From Bradyrhizobium tropiciagri (GTDB lineage: Bacteria > Pseudomonadota > Alphaproteobacteria > Rhizobiales > Xanthobacteraceae), in assembly GCF_018130545.1 (NCBI RefSeq), contig NZ_JAFCKF010000001.1:248001-312000 (forward strand): 64,000 bases of DNA. The letters are read 5' to 3'. A program made the position numbers and the translations under genes. How positions within the stretch are numbered: position 1 is the first letter of the stretch; every line of letters starts with the position of its first letter. The notes beneath the pieces were generated by a model. The model searched no databases, was not told where the DNA came from, and saw nothing but the letters and a program-made list of their open reading frames with translations. Shown one piece after another: positions 9,717-19,160 of this stretch.

Positions 9717-10178
9717 TCAGACGCCGGCCGTCGCCGCCTGGCCTACGACCTCGCCGAACGATTTGAAGAACTCGCCGGCAAGCTTCCTCGCGGTGGAATC
9801 AATCAACCGGCCGCCGAGCTGCGCCAGCTTGCCGCCGATTTGCGCTTCAACCGCATAGGTCAGTACGGTCAGGTCCGGCCCTTCCGACGCCAGCGTGACA
9901 AGTGCGCCGCCTCTGGCAAAGCCGGCGATGCCGCCCGATCCCTCCCCGGATATCCGGTAGCTGTTCGGAGGATCAAGTTCCGACAGCGTCACCTTGCCGC
10001 CGAAGGTTGCCTTCACCGGTCCCACCCTCAAAACGATGGTGGCAGTCATCTCGGTCGGAGAAGCCATCTCCAGCGACTGACAGCCGGGAATGCACCGTCT
10101 CAGAATGTCGGGATCGTTGAGCGCGGCCCACACCTTCTCCTTTGAGGCCGGGATACGCTGGCTGTCGTTCATCTGCAT
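9717..10178 (-). CDS. coxG: CoxG-like SRPBCC family protein (carbon monoxide dehydrogenase subunit G family)
   Basis: 153 residues. The fold is predicted from the family: IPASKEKVWAALNDPDILRRCIPGC at the N-terminus is the CoxG signature, followed by beta strands ending in SGEGSGGIAGFARG and a C-terminal helix (LIDSTARKLAGEFFKSF). In Afipia carboxidovorans CoxG is a membrane-linked protein proposed to anchor CODH to the cytoplasmic membrane. It follows coxF by 8 bases in the cox cluster. Confidence 0.9.
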   Translation of the reverse strand: MQMNDSQRIPASKEKVWAALNDPDILRRCIPGCQSLEMASPTEMTATIVLRVGPVKATFGGKVTLSELDPPNSYRISGEGSGGIAGFARGGALVTLASEGPDLTVLTYAVEAQIGGKLAQLGGRLIDSTARKLAGEFFKSFGEVVGQAATAGV

Positions 10179-10186
10179 CTTGCGGC

Positions 10187-11023
10187 TTAGCTCCCTGTAT
10201 TGGCGGCGGCACGCTGGCCGCGACGGCGCGTGATGGTGATTTCGGCGAGGATCGACATTGCAATCTCCTCCGGCGTGATGGCACCGAGATCGAGCCCGGC
10301 CGGCGCCTTCACGCTATCGATCCCGGCAGCATCGAGACCGGCGGCAATCAACTTGTCGCGCAACGCGACCATCTTGCGCTTGCTGCCGACGAAGGCGTGG
10401 TACGCAGCGTCAATCTCGATCGCCGACTTCAGCGCAGCCTCGTCCCCCTTGCCTTGCGTCGACACCACGACGAAGCGGACGGCCTTGTTGAGATCGCCCG
10501 GCTTCAGGCCATCGACGACCACGTCGGCGTCAGGTTCGGCGGCAAGATCGGATGCGGGCGCTGCAAGCGTCACGTGATAGCCGAGTTGGCGCGCCTGAGC
10601 CGCGAGCGACAGCGCGACCGGACTTGCGCCAAGGATCACCAGCGAAGGATGCGGCAACACCGGCTCCACGAAGATATCCATCGTCCCCTTGCTCGGACAC
10701 ATATTCGAGGCGAAGCGCACACCATCCCTGCTCTCGCCGGCGACAACGCCGAGCTCTGCAAGCAAATTCTCCGGTTGCACCGAGACCATGCGCGGCTCGC
10801 CGTCGATCAGCGCCTCCCGCGCTGCCTTCAGGACCGCGCCTCTGGCACAACCTCCCCCGATCCATCCCGCCACGATGCTGCCGTCCGGACGGATGATCGC
10901 CTTCGCTCCCGCCTTGGCGGCAGTCACGGAGACCGTGCGGACGACGGTCGCCAATACGAAGGCCTCCTCACTGGCCTTCATCTGCGCGACCAGATCCATG
11001 ATCTCGACGTGCACACCCATCAT
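10187..11023 (-). CDS. coxF: XdhC/CoxF family protein, molybdenum hydroxylase maturation factor
   Basis: 278 residues from the ATG at 11023, which overlaps the coxE stop (CTATGATG); the next codon, 11020, is an alternative ATG. The N-terminal domain contains AGWIGGGCARGAVL with the conserved Cys; the middle NMCPSKGTMDIFVEP and the C-terminal Rossmann segment LVILGASPVALSLAAQA are XdhC/CoxI family marks. XdhC proteins bind and sulfurate the molybdenum cofactor before its insertion. In this cluster the likely client is CODH. The symbol is by position and homology to CoxF/CoxI. Confidence 0.85.
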   Translation of the reverse strand: MMGVHVEIMDLVAQMKASEEAFVLATVVRTVSVTAAKAGAKAIIRPDGSIVAGWIGGGCARGAVLKAAREALIDGEPRMVSVQPENLLAELGVVAGESRDGVRFASNMCPSKGTMDIFVEPVLPHPSLVILGASPVALSLAAQARQLGYHVTLAAPASDLAAEPDADVVVDGLKPGDLNKAVRFVVVSTQGKGDEAALKSAIEIDAAYHAFVGSKRKMVALRDKLIAAGLDAAGIDSVKAPAGLDLGAITPEEIAMSILAEITITRRRGQRAAANTGS

Positions 11024-12231
11024 AGCCTCGCCAGATAGGGTTCGAGCGCCATCAAGCTCGCCAGCGTGTTGGCCGGCGCATAGAGATCGACATGCGGAAG
11101 TGCCGCCTTGATGCCGCGCGCTTCCGGCGCGTAGCCCTGCCATCCCATCATCGGGTTGAGCCAGACGATGCGGCGACAGCGGCGGCCGAGCGCAGCCATC
11201 TCGCGACCGAGCAGCGCCGCATCGCCGGTCTCATAACCGTCGGAGACAATCATCACACAGGTGCGCGAATGGATCACGCGCGCGGCGTGCCAGCGATTGA
11301 AGGTCTGCAGGCTCTCGCCGATCCTGGTGCCGCCGCCGGCGCCTTGCGCCATGATCGAGAGCCGATCCAGCGCGCGGCCTGGATCGCGCTCTTTCATCGC
11401 GTCCGAGACGTGAGCCAACCGCGTGTGGAACAGGAACGCCTCGGCTTCGCGGAACTCGTCGAGCACGCCATGAATGAATCGCAGGAAGACGCCCGTATAC
11501 ATGCTCATCGAGCCCGAGGCATCGAGCAGGACCACGAGTCGTAGCGGCTTCGGCTTGCGCTGCCGCTTCACCAGACTGATCGGCACACCGCCGTGGCTGA
11601 TGTTGCGATGAATCGTACGGCGCAAATCCAGACGATGGCCGCGGCGGCGCGCCAGCTCCCGCCGTGTCAGCCGCGTCTGCATGGCGCGCGCCAATCGCGC
11701 CGCCGCAAGATGAGCCAGCTCCACCTGTTGCGGGTCAGCCAGGTTGCGGAAATCCACCTCGGCGAGATTGTCAGCATGCGACGCCCCTTCCATGCGCCCC
11801 TCGCCGGAGCGCTCGTTTTCGGCCCCGTCAACGGACGGAACTTGATCCATTACCGTCTCGGCGCTGGTTCGAGGTTCGGTGGACTGGTTCGGCAAGCTCT
11901 TCAGGGAGGGATTGTTCGCCGCCTTGGTTGCGCCTCTCGTGATCGAGCGCGACCGCACCCTCTTTCCGAGCCAAAACGCATCAAAAATTCCGTCAAACCT
12001 GTCCCAATCGGCCTTGCGGGTCGACAATAGATGCTTGAGTGCCGACCGCAGCAGGCCCGGCCGCGCCGCGTAGCCCGCCCCCATCAGGGCGGCGGCATCC
12101 TGCCCCTCTGCAAGACCGACAGCGAAGTCGTTGTCGCGCAGCGTCCGGAGAAAGGCGGCGAGCTTGCGCGAGACGAGACGGGATACCTCGCGAACGTCAT
12201 TGATGTCTGGCGATGCACCGCAGCAACTCAT
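11020..12231 (-). CDS. coxE: VWA domain protein CoxE
   Basis: 403 residues from the ATG at 12231, which overlaps the coxD stop by 4 bases; frame space upstream exists but the overlap and the start MSCCGASPDINDVREVSRLV favour this one. The C-terminal half is a von Willebrand A domain: VVLLDASGSMSMY supplies the metal-ion-dependent adhesion DxSxS motif, GGTRIG the Thr, and VSDGYE the distal Asp. The middle region of about 105-165 is polar and poorly conserved. In Afipia, CoxE works with the AAA+ protein CoxD to build the [CuSMoO2] active site. Confidence 0.92.
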   Translation of the reverse strand: MSCCGASPDINDVREVSRLVSRKLAAFLRTLRDNDFAVGLAEGQDAAALMGAGYAARPGLLRSALKHLLSTRKADWDRFDGIFDAFWLGKRVRSRSITRGATKAANNPSLKSLPNQSTEPRTSAETVMDQVPSVDGAENERSGEGRMEGASHADNLAEVDFRNLADPQQVELAHLAAARLARAMQTRLTRRELARRRGHRLDLRRTIHRNISHGGVPISLVKRQRKPKPLRLVVLLDASGSMSMYTGVFLRFIHGVLDEFREAEAFLFHTRLAHVSDAMKERDPGRALDRLSIMAQGAGGGTRIGESLQTFNRWHAARVIHSRTCVMIVSDGYETGDAALLGREMAALGRRCRRIVWLNPMMGWQGYAPEARGIKAALPHVDLYAPANTLASLMALEPYLARL

Positions 12232-13100
12232 GCGACCCGTCCCAGCAAACGTTGCGTGACCTCGCGCGAGACCCGCGCCTTGTCTTCCTGCGTCTTGAGC
12301 AGGCACATCAGGGTCTCGTGCACCGTCTCGGGCGCGTCATGCAGATCCTTCACCTCGAGCCCGACCAACGCAGCGGCCCAATCCAGCGTCTCGGCGACAC
12401 CGGGCACCTTGCGCAGCTCCTCCTTCCGGACGCTCTCGACCATGCGGGCGATCTGCAGCGCCAGCGAGGCACTGATGCCTGCGACGCGCGCTGTGATGAT
12501 GCGCGCCTCACGGTCAACATCAGGATAGTCGACGTAGTGATAGAGACAGCGGCGCCGCAGTGCATCCGAGAGCTCGCGCGTACCGTTCGACGTCAGCACG
12601 ACGTGAGGGATCGCGGTCGCCTTGATCGTGCCGAGCTCGGGAATCGAAACCTGGAAGTCAGACAATAACTCCAGCAGAAACGCCTCGAACTCGTCGTCCG
12701 CGCGATCGATCTCGTCGATCAGCAAAACCGGCGATCGTTCACGGCGTATCGCTGCAAGCAATGGCCGCTCCAGAAGATACTTTTCCGAGAAGATCTGATC
12801 CTCGACCGCGTCCGCATTGGCGCCGCGGTGCGCCTGGATCGACAGCAACTGCCGCTGATAATTCCACTCGTAGAGCGCCGCCGACTGGTCGAGCCCTTCG
12901 TAACATTGCAGGCGAATCAGCTCCGTGCCGTGAACGGTGGCGAGGGCCTTGGCCACCTCGGTCTTGCCGACGCCCGCCTCGCCTTCCAGCAGCAGCGGAC
13001 GCCGCAATTGTTGCATGAGCGCGATCGCAACCGCGAGCTCGCCGTCGGCGACATAGCCGGCGTCGCCAAGGGCGCGCGCGATGTCGTCACGGGTCTTCAT
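12228..13100 (-). CDS. coxD: MoxR-type AAA+ ATPase CoxD
   Basis: 290 residues. Walker A is GEAGVGKTEVAKAL (near residue 40), Walker B LLIDEIDRADDEFE, and the sensor and Arg-finger region SNGTRELSDALRRRCLYHYVDYP. It belongs to the MoxR branch of AAA+ proteins, which partner VWA proteins. In Afipia carboxidovorans CoxD is needed for sulfuration and copper insertion at the CODH active site. It overlaps the coxL stop and the coxE start by 4 bases each, so all three are translationally linked. Confidence 0.94.
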   Translation of the reverse strand: MKTRDDIARALGDAGYVADGELAVAIALMQQLRRPLLLEGEAGVGKTEVAKALATVHGTELIRLQCYEGLDQSAALYEWNYQRQLLSIQAHRGANADAVEDQIFSEKYLLERPLLAAIRRERSPVLLIDEIDRADDEFEAFLLELLSDFQVSIPELGTIKATAIPHVVLTSNGTRELSDALRRRCLYHYVDYPDVDREARIITARVAGISASLALQIARMVESVRKEELRKVPGVAETLDWAAALVGLEVKDLHDAPETVHETLMCLLKTQEDKARVSREVTQRLLGRVA

Positions 13101-15523
13101 GCCGAAGCGAACACGCCGAGGCTCTTCGCCGCCGCCCAGTTCCGCCAGAAATCATGCGGCATCTGGATGTGAGTCGAGCCGAGGAACGAAAACGCATCGT
13201 TGACCGCGTTGGAGAACGCCGGCACACCTCCGACATTCGGGCTTTCGCCGACGCCCTTGGCGCCGATCGGGTGATGCGGCGACGGGGTGACCGTGAAATC
13301 CGTTTCCCAATGCGGGGTCTCGACCGCGGTCGGCATGAAGAAATCCATGAACGAGCCGGTGACGACATTGCCTTCGGCGTCGTAGCGGATCTCTTGGCCC
13401 ATCGCGATGGCGAACGCCTCGGTGAGCCCGCCATGCACCTGGCCCTCGATGATCATGGGGTTGATCCGGGTGCCGCAATCATCGAGCGCATAAAAGCGCC
13501 TGACCTTGTAGACACCGGTGTCGACATCGATGGTCATCACGCAGATGTAGGCGCCGAACGGATAAGTCATGTTCGGCGGATCATAGTAGCTGACCGCTTC
13601 CAGCCCTGGCTCCATGCCGGGCGGCACCGAATTATACGCGGCCCAGCAGATATCCTTCATCGACATGAACTTCCCGGGCAGGCCCTTGACGCGGAAGCCG
13701 TCGATGTCCCATTCGAGATCGTCCTCGTGGACCTCGAGCTTGTAGGCCGCGATCATCTGCGCTTTGGCCCTGATCTTTCGCGCGGCCATTGCAATCGCGG
13801 CGCCGGCGACCGGCGTCGAACGCGAGCCGTAGGTGCCGAGGCCGTAAGGCGCGGTGTCCGTGTTGCCTTCCTCGACCATGATGTTGTCGGCGGGAATGCC
13901 GATTTCGGTCGCGATGATCTGCGCCCAGGTCGTCTCGTGGCCCTGGCCCTGGCTCTTGGTGCCCATCCGCGCGATGCCCGCACCGGTCGGGTGCATGCGG
14001 ATTTCGCAGGAATCGAACATCGCAATGCCCAGGATGTCGCAATTCTTCGATGGGCCGGCGCCAACGATCTCGGTGAAGAACGACACACCGATGCCCATGA
14101 TCTCGCGGGTCTCGCCCCGCTTGAAGGCGGCGCGCATCTGCTCCTGCTCCTTGCGGAGCTCGGCGTATTTCACCGTCTCCATGGCCTTTCGCATCGCCGT
14201 GCCGTAGTCGCCGGAATCGTATTCCCAACCGAGCGCGGAGTGGTACGGAAACTGCTCAGGCTTGATGAAATTCTTCAAGCGCAGTTCGGCCGGATCCATG
14301 CCGAGCTTCTGCGCCAGAATATCCATCGCGCGCTCGATGCAGTAAGCGGCCTCGGTGACGCGGAACGAGCAGCGATAGGCGACGCCGCCCGGCGCCTTGT
14401 TGGTGTAGACGCCGTCGACCGCAAGATGCGCCGTCGGGAAGTCGTATGATCCGGTGACGATGTTGAAGAAACCGGCCGGCCATTTCGACGGATCGGCGCA
14501 AGCATCGAAGGCGCCGTGATCGGCCAGCACGTGGACGCGCAGGCCGGTGACCTTGCCCTCTTTGGTCGCGGCAATCTCGGTCGTCATGTGGTAGTCGCGG
14601 GCGAACGAGGTCGCGGTCAGGTTCTCGATGCGATCCTCGACCCATTTCACCGGCTTGCCGGTTACGATCGAGGCGACGGCTGCACAGATATATCCGGGAT
14701 AAGCGCCCACCTTGTTGCCGAAACCGCCGCCGATGTCGGGCGCGATCACATGGATCTTCTGCTCCGGCAGCTTCGCGATCAGTGCCACGACGGTGCGGAT
14801 GACATGCGGCGCCTGGAAGGTGCCCCAGATCGTCAGCTCGCCCTTGATCTTGTCGAAGGAACAGACGCACTGGCAGGTTTCGAGGGGCGACGGATGGGTG
14901 CGATGATAGGAGATCATCTCCTTGATCGTCACCTCGGCCTTGTTGAAGGCGGCATCGGTCAATTCCTTGTCGCCGACGGTCCACTCGAAGATGTGGTTGT
15001 GGTGCTTGCGCGGGCCATGGGCACCGCTGGTCTTGCCGGCGAGATCTTCACGCAACACCGGCGCATTTGGATCCATGGATTTGAACGGGTCGACCAGCGG
15101 TGGCAGCGGTTCGTACTCGACCTTGACCTTGTTGATGCCGTCATCAGCGGCATAGCGGTCCGTCGCGACGACGAACGCCACCTCCTGGTTCTGGAACAGC
15201 ACCTTGCCGTCGGCCAGCACCATCTGCACGTCGCCAGCCAGGGTCGGCATCCAGGCAAGGTTGACGGTCTTCAGCGTCTCGGCGGTGATGACCGCGAGCA
15301 CGCCCGGCACCTTCAATGCCTCGGAATCATCAATCGATTTGACGCGTGCATGCGGATGCGGCGAGCGCACGAAGTCGCCATGCAGCATCCCCGGCAACTT
15401 CACGTCGTCGACGTAGTTGCCCTTGCCTTGCGTGAAGCGGATGTCTTCGACCCGCTTGCGCTTGCAGCCCATGCCCTCGAGCGCAGCCGTGCGTTGTTCC
15501 CGTGTGGGAGTCATGTCGTTCAT
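13097..15523 (-). CDS. coxL: Aerobic carbon monoxide dehydrogenase large subunit (form I)
   Basis: 808 residues from the ATG at 15523, overlapping coxS by 4 bases. It carries the molybdopterin and copper site that oxidises CO to CO2. The active-site loop is AYRCSFR at residues 382-388 (positions 14360-14380), the mark of form I CODH with the Cys that binds copper; form II enzymes have AYRGAGR instead. Other family marks are the N-terminal [31 protein letters not shown], the Gln-rich [14 protein letters not shown], and the C-terminal AKGVGESPN with the catalytic Glu. Its length and Cys position are close to the Afipia enzyme. Confidence 0.96.
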   Translation of the reverse strand: MNDMTPTREQRTAALEGMGCKRKRVEDIRFTQGKGNYVDDVKLPGMLHGDFVRSPHPHARVKSIDDSEALKVPGVLAVITAETLKTVNLAWMPTLAGDVQMVLADGKVLFQNQEVAFVVATDRYAADDGINKVKVEYEPLPPLVDPFKSMDPNAPVLREDLAGKTSGAHGPRKHHNHIFEWTVGDKELTDAAFNKAEVTIKEMISYHRTHPSPLETCQCVCSFDKIKGELTIWGTFQAPHVIRTVVALIAKLPEQKIHVIAPDIGGGFGNKVGAYPGYICAAVASIVTGKPVKWVEDRIENLTATSFARDYHMTTEIAATKEGKVTGLRVHVLADHGAFDACADPSKWPAGFFNIVTGSYDFPTAHLAVDGVYTNKAPGGVAYRCSFRVTEAAYCIERAMDILAQKLGMDPAELRLKNFIKPEQFPYHSALGWEYDSGDYGTAMRKAMETVKYAELRKEQEQMRAAFKRGETREIMGIGVSFFTEIVGAGPSKNCDILGIAMFDSCEIRMHPTGAGIARMGTKSQGQGHETTWAQIIATEIGIPADNIMVEEGNTDTAPYGLGTYGSRSTPVAGAAIAMAARKIRAKAQMIAAYKLEVHEDDLEWDIDGFRVKGLPGKFMSMKDICWAAYNSVPPGMEPGLEAVSYYDPPNMTYPFGAYICVMTIDVDTGVYKVRRFYALDDCGTRINPMIIEGQVHGGLTEAFAIAMGQEIRYDAEGNVVTGSFMDFFMPTAVETPHWETDFTVTPSPHHPIGAKGVGESPNVGGVPAFSNAVNDAFSFLGSTHIQMPHDFWRNWAAAKSLGVFASA

Positions 15524-16020
15524 TCTGCGGCCTCCCGGAATTCCACGCCGTTGATCTTTGCGGCGGCGTATTGAATGGCTTTGACGATGTTCTGGTAGCC
15601 CGTGCAGCGGCAGATGTTGCCGGAGATGCCCATCCGGATCTCCTGCTCGGTCGGCGACGGGTTCTCCTTCAGCAGCCGTTGCGCCCGCATGATCATGCCC
15701 GGCGTGCAGAAGCCGCATTGCAAACCGTGCATCATGCGGAAGCCTTCCTGCAGCGCCGACAGCGAGCCGTCGGGATTGGCCATGCCCTCGATCGTGGTGA
15801 TGTCGGAGCCGTTGGCCTGGACCGCGAACATGGTGCAGGATTTCACCGACATGCCGTCGATATCGACCGTGCAGGCGCCGCAATGCGTGGTCTCGCAGCC
15901 GATATGGGTGCCGGTCATCTGCAGATTCTCGCGGATGAAGTGCACCAGTAGCGTGCGCGGCTCGACGAGGCCTTCGACCTCGGCGCCATTCACCTGCATC
16001 GTGATATGCGTCTTCGCCAT
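15520..16020 (-). CDS. coxS: Aerobic carbon monoxide dehydrogenase small [2Fe-2S] subunit
   Basis: 166 residues from the ATG at 16020. The first plant-type [2Fe-2S] cluster is bound by [16 protein letters not shown] and the following Cys (SCTMF); the second by CGFCTPGM and CRCTGYQN. These are the eight cysteines of the small subunits of molybdenum hydroxylases. It relays electrons from the Mo-Cu centre in CoxL to the FAD in CoxM. It lies 10 bases after coxM and overlaps coxL by 4 bases, matching the coxM-S-L order of CO-oxidising bacteria. Confidence 0.96.
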   Translation of the reverse strand: MAKTHITMQVNGAEVEGLVEPRTLLVHFIRENLQMTGTHIGCETTHCGACTVDIDGMSVKSCTMFAVQANGSDITTIEGMANPDGSLSALQEGFRMMHGLQCGFCTPGMIMRAQRLLKENPSPTEQEIRMGISGNICRCTGYQNIVKAIQYAAAKINGVEFREAAE

Positions 16021-16030
16021 TTGCCCCTCC

Positions 16031-16894
16031 TCAGGCCGCGTTTGCGGCAGCGCGCTGCAACGCACGCGTCACCATGATGCCCCCGACATGCTTGCGGTAT
16101 TCGATCGGCCCCCGCGCGTCCGCAGCCGGCGCCATGATCGCTTCCGCGGCCGCCGCGGCCTTCTTGAGCGTTGCGGCATCAAGGCCGGTACCGATGACCT
16201 CCTTGGCAGCGGCGTCGGCCAACAGCGGAGTTTCCGAGAGATTGGTGAGCCCGATCGTGCAGGTCGCGACCTTGCCGCCGGACATCGTGAGCACCACGGC
16301 CGCTGCGGCGGTCGCATAATCCCCGACCTTCCGCTTCAGCTTCTCATAGGCGAAACCGTGACCGGCCGGCGGGACCGGGATCGATATCGAGGCCAGCAAC
16401 TCGCCGGGCTCGATCGCCGTAAAATAGGCGCCCTGATAATAATCGGCGGCCGCGACCTCTCGCCCGCCATCGGGCCCCTCGAGACGGTAGGTCGCGCCGA
16501 GCGTCATCATCAGCGCCGGCATGTCGTTGCCGGGATCACCATTCGCGACATTGCCCCCCACGGTGCCGCGATACCGGACCTGAGGATCAGCAATCAGAAG
16601 CGCGGCTTCGTGCAGAATGGGGATGGATCTGGCGACCTCATCGGACGCAAGCAAGTCGTGCTGGGTGGTCATGGCCCCGATCAACACCTTGCTGCCGTCG
16701 CGCCGAATGCCTTTGAGGTCGGCAATGCCGTGCAGGTCGACCAGATGCTCCGGGGTGGCCAGCCGAAGCTTCATCATCGGGACGAGGCTATGGCCGCCGG
16801 CCAGCGGACGGGCTTCGTCGCCAAGCGTCCAAAGCAGTTTCACTGCGTCGACCAATGTGGTCGGCCGGTGATAGCTGAACGAACCGGGAATCAT
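16031..16894 (-). CDS. coxM: Aerobic carbon monoxide dehydrogenase medium (FAD) subunit
   Basis: 287 residues from the ATG at 16894, preceded by GGAGG at a 6-base gap, the strongest ribosome-binding site nearby. An in-frame ATG four codons upstream is poorer. FAD-binding signatures are [14 protein letters not shown] near residue 33 and [17 protein letters not shown] near residue 112, both standard for CoxM-type flavoproteins. It opens the structural genes coxM-S-L. The 174-base gap before it, after coxC, holds the putative regulator site at 17002-17033. Confidence 0.95.
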   Translation of the reverse strand: MIPGSFSYHRPTTLVDAVKLLWTLGDEARPLAGGHSLVPMMKLRLATPEHLVDLHGIADLKGIRRDGSKVLIGAMTTQHDLLASDEVARSIPILHEAALLIADPQVRYRGTVGGNVANGDPGNDMPALMMTLGATYRLEGPDGGREVAAADYYQGAYFTAIEPGELLASISIPVPPAGHGFAYEKLKRKVGDYATAAAAVVLTMSGGKVATCTIGLTNLSETPLLADAAAKEVIGTGLDAATLKKAAAAAEAIMAPAADARGPIEYRKHVGGIMVTRALQRAAANAA

Positions 16895-17001
16895 CGTTTC
16901 CTCCATGTCGTTCTGCGGCCTTGCGGTACCCGCGAACGTTGGAGGGAGGTTGGCGGGGTGCGGATTCACCCGCAACAAGCCCAGCACGGGAGTGGAAAAT
17001 T

Positions 17002-17033
17002 CGCACGAAATGTCGCCTGACGCGCACGAAATG
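17002..17033 (-). promoter_or_regulatory. Candidate LytTR-type binding site, direct repeats
   Basis: Two identical 11-bp repeats, CATTTCGTGCG on the minus strand, lie at 17002-17012 and 17023-17033, exactly 21 bp apart start to start. A weaker copy (CATTTCTCACC) lies at 17055-17065. LytTR regulators bind pairs of 9-bp direct repeats separated by 12-13 bp, i.e. about 21-22 bp apart. The site lies about 108 bases upstream of coxM and directly downstream of coxC, which encodes a LytTR protein. Binding by CoxC is an inference. Confidence 0.55.
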
Positions 17034-17068
17034 CGTCAGATGCTGCGCCCTATCGGTGAGAAATGCGT

Positions 17069-18265
17069 TCAGGCCGTGCGACGAACGAGGCCGAGTCGGG
17101 CCTTGACCTCGGCGATCTTGGCTCGACTCACCGGGACCCGGTGTGGAGACGGACCGTCCAGTTCCAGGACTGCGCCGTCGCCTTCCTTCCGGACAAGGGC
17201 GACATGCGGAATTGCCACGATGTGGCTGCGGTGCACCCGCAGAAACAGGCGAGGATCGAGCAGCGCCTCGGCTTCCGAGATCGACCACGGACACATCCGC
17301 TCCCGGGTCCCGTCGTGCACCTTTGTGTAGTGGGCATCCGCCCTCACGCTGCGAACTTCGGCGGCATCAATGAAATGGGTGCCGTCCGCGCCCTCTACCG
17401 GCAGCCGGGGTACCGGCGCCCCGCGCGGCGGCTGGCCAATTCCGCCCAACGGCGTCGGCCGAAGCGGCGGGTCGCTCTGGGCCACGCCACCGGCCACCGT
17501 TTCGACCGGCTCGAAGCCTGCCCCGGAGGGGTCCGTGATTGCCGCCGCCCGCTTCCGTGGGTCGGGTACCAGCGACAGCAGGAAGCCTGCGGCAATCACG
17601 AAGCAGAGCAGGGTCACGACCAGCGACAGCATCTGCGACGACGCCACCAATCCCTCCATGTGGTGATGGGCTTCGCCGTCGGATGGACCAATCTGCATGC
17701 CGGCCATCGCCGTGTAGTGCATTCCGGAGACGGCAACGCCGAACGCCACCGCGCTCAACATCAACTGCACGCCGCCGCGCCGCGCCAGGAATGCGCGTAA
17801 CCCGCCATAGGCCGCCGCAATCGCGATCACGACCGAGAGCACGACCATTCCCGGAGCATGTGTCATCGCGAAGTCGCCGGACAGCCCATGCATGCCGACA
17901 TAATGCATGCTGACAATGCCAAGCCCCAGCAATACGGCCGACGAAGCAACGCGAAGCACCGATGGTTCGCCGACGCTGACAAAGAACAGCGATATGCCGA
18001 CCACCAGCGCACATATCAGAAAGGAAATGATGGTCGGCAACAGCAGGTAGACGGCGCCTACCGGCAAGGGCGCGGCCAGCATGCCGACAAAATGCATCGT
18101 CCAGATGCCGACCGCGAGGAAGAATGCTGCACTCGCGAGCAACAGGCGATGACCGGAATCCGGTCTGCCGCGGATGCGCGCAGCCAGGCCGAACCCGGTG
18201 TAACCTCCCAGAATCGCGATCACCACCGAGAGCGCGACGAGATAGGGATCGTGTCCTTCGAACAT
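17069..18265 (-). CDS. coxC: MHYT-sensor/LytTR-domain regulator CoxC
   Basis: 398 residues. The N-terminal about 225 residues form seven membrane helices with MHYT motifs (WTMHFVGM, SMHYVGM, SGMHYTAM), whose His and Met are thought to bind copper and sense gases such as CO, O2 or NO. After a Pro/Ala-rich linker, residues of about 295-395 form a LytTR DNA-binding domain (HFIDAAEVRSVRADAHYTKV, LFLRVHRSHIV). This MHYT-LytTR fusion is the layout of CoxC and CoxH in Afipia. It stands directly before coxM on the same strand and is the likely membrane-bound regulator of the cluster. Confidence 0.88.
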   Translation of the reverse strand: MFEGHDPYLVALSVVIAILGGYTGFGLAARIRGRPDSGHRLLLASAAFFLAVGIWTMHFVGMLAAPLPVGAVYLLLPTIISFLICALVVGISLFFVSVGEPSVLRVASSAVLLGLGIVSMHYVGMHGLSGDFAMTHAPGMVVLSVVIAIAAAYGGLRAFLARRGGVQLMLSAVAFGVAVSGMHYTAMAGMQIGPSDGEAHHHMEGLVASSQMLSLVVTLLCFVIAAGFLLSLVPDPRKRAAAITDPSGAGFEPVETVAGGVAQSDPPLRPTPLGGIGQPPRGAPVPRLPVEGADGTHFIDAAEVRSVRADAHYTKVHDGTRERMCPWSISEAEALLDPRLFLRVHRSHIVAIPHVALVRKEGDGAVLELDGPSPHRVPVSRAKIAEVKARLGLVRRTA

Positions 18266-18304
18266 GATCGTCTCGGCCGGGCCGTCGTCACGGCGAGGCC
18301 TCCT

Positions 18305-18336
18305 CCCACCGCCGACTTTATAGATACGGCGGTGGG
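18305..18336 (-). terminator. Hairpin between ribH and coxC
   Basis: The arms CCCACCGCCG (18305-18314) and CGGCGGTGGG (18327-18336) match perfectly around a 12-base AT-rich loop. It lies 31 bases after the ribH stop in the direction of transcription. No T-run follows, so it is a weak or factor-dependent terminator at best. It would separate ribH from the cox genes. Confidence 0.4.
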
Positions 18337-18367
18337 AATGACAATCAGACGATTGGAAGGCTGGCGC

Positions 18368-18934
18368 TTAGCCGGGAATTCCCGCCGCGACCTGGCCGCG
18401 CAAACGCTCGAGGCTGTGCAGCGTGTTGGCGCAGGCCTCCGCGACCTCGATTCCCTTGATCACGAAGTGCTTGCGGAAGAACTCGTAATGCACCTCGGTC
18501 TCGTGGAATTGCTGCGGCGTCAGCACCGCCGAGAACACCGGCACCTCGGTGCGCAACTGCACATCCATCAGCGCCTTGATCACGGTGTCGGCGACGAATT
18601 CATGGCGGTAGATGCCGCCATCGACGACGAGCCCGGCCGCGACGATCGCGGTGTAGCGGCGGGTCTTGGCCAGGAGCTGCGCGTGCAGCGGGATCTCGAA
18701 CGAGCCCGGCACCTCGAACACGTCGACATTGGTGATGTGGCGTGACTCGATCTCCTTCAGGAAGGAGATGCGGCACTCTTCCACCACATCGCGATGCCAG
18801 GACGCCTGCACGAAGGCAACACGCTGCGGCTTTGCGAAGTGCGGATGCTCCGGCACCGGCGGAGTTGCCGGCGTATCGGGAGCATTTTCTGCTAGGGAGG
18901 TTTGGAGTTCAGCATCTTGCAACATCTGATTCAT
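18368..18934 (-). CDS. ribH: 6,7-dimethyl-8-ribityllumazine synthase, type II (RibH2)
   Basis: 188 residues. It joins 3,4-dihydroxy-2-butanone 4-phosphate to the ribityl-pyrimidine, the penultimate step of riboflavin synthesis. Core marks are VAFVQASWHRDVVEECR, VFEVPGSFEIPLHAQLL and GLVVDGGIYRHEFVADTV. The last differs from the type I GAVIRGxTPHFD and fits the decameric type II enzyme of rhizobia and Brucella. The first 33 residues are an unstructured, Pro-rich extension. An FMN riboswitch lies upstream at 19015-19160. The next enzyme of the pathway to cofactors, ribF, is at 43973. Confidence 0.93.
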   Translation of the reverse strand: MNQMLQDAELQTSLAENAPDTPATPPVPEHPHFAKPQRVAFVQASWHRDVVEECRISFLKEIESRHITNVDVFEVPGSFEIPLHAQLLAKTRRYTAIVAAGLVVDGGIYRHEFVADTVIKALMDVQLRTEVPVFSAVLTPQQFHETEVHYEFFRKHFVIKGIEVAEACANTLHSLERLRGQVAAGIPG

Positions 18935-19014
18935 GGCTTTCCTCTTTCAGGACCAGAATCAGGGCACACGGACAACGACACGAGCCCACGCGAAATTCGC
19001 GTTGGCTGCCGCAA

Positions 19015-19160
19015 CCGTTCTCTTTCATCCGGACTGTAACCGTCGGCTTCGGAATTGCACCGAATCTGCTGACCCTTTTTCCGGCTTCGCGGAAGAAGGC
19101 GCTCGCGGGCTTGGGCTCATCGCCCTTTACCGCCGGTGGGGATTTTCACCCCGCCCTGAG
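19015..19160 (-). ncRNA. FMN riboswitch (RFN element) in the ribH leader
   Basis: Read on the minus strand from 19160, the sequence shows the RFN landmarks in order: CAGGGCGGGGTGAAA, CCCCACCGGCGGTAA, a variable arm rich in GC, GGTGCAATTCCG, CCGACGGTTACAGTCC and GGATGAAAGAGAACGG. Opening and closing strands meet the known six-arm fold. The ribH start lies 80 bases beyond the 3' end. In between, a small palindrome (ACGCGAA around one base) and AGAGGAAAG before the ATG could form the expression platform. High FMN should repress ribH. Confidence 0.93.

Noticed and set aside
13097-15523. Possibility that coxL is a form II or xanthine dehydrogenase-like gene
   Set aside because: AYRCSFR with Cys is present instead of AYRGAGR, and coxD, E, F and G flank it.
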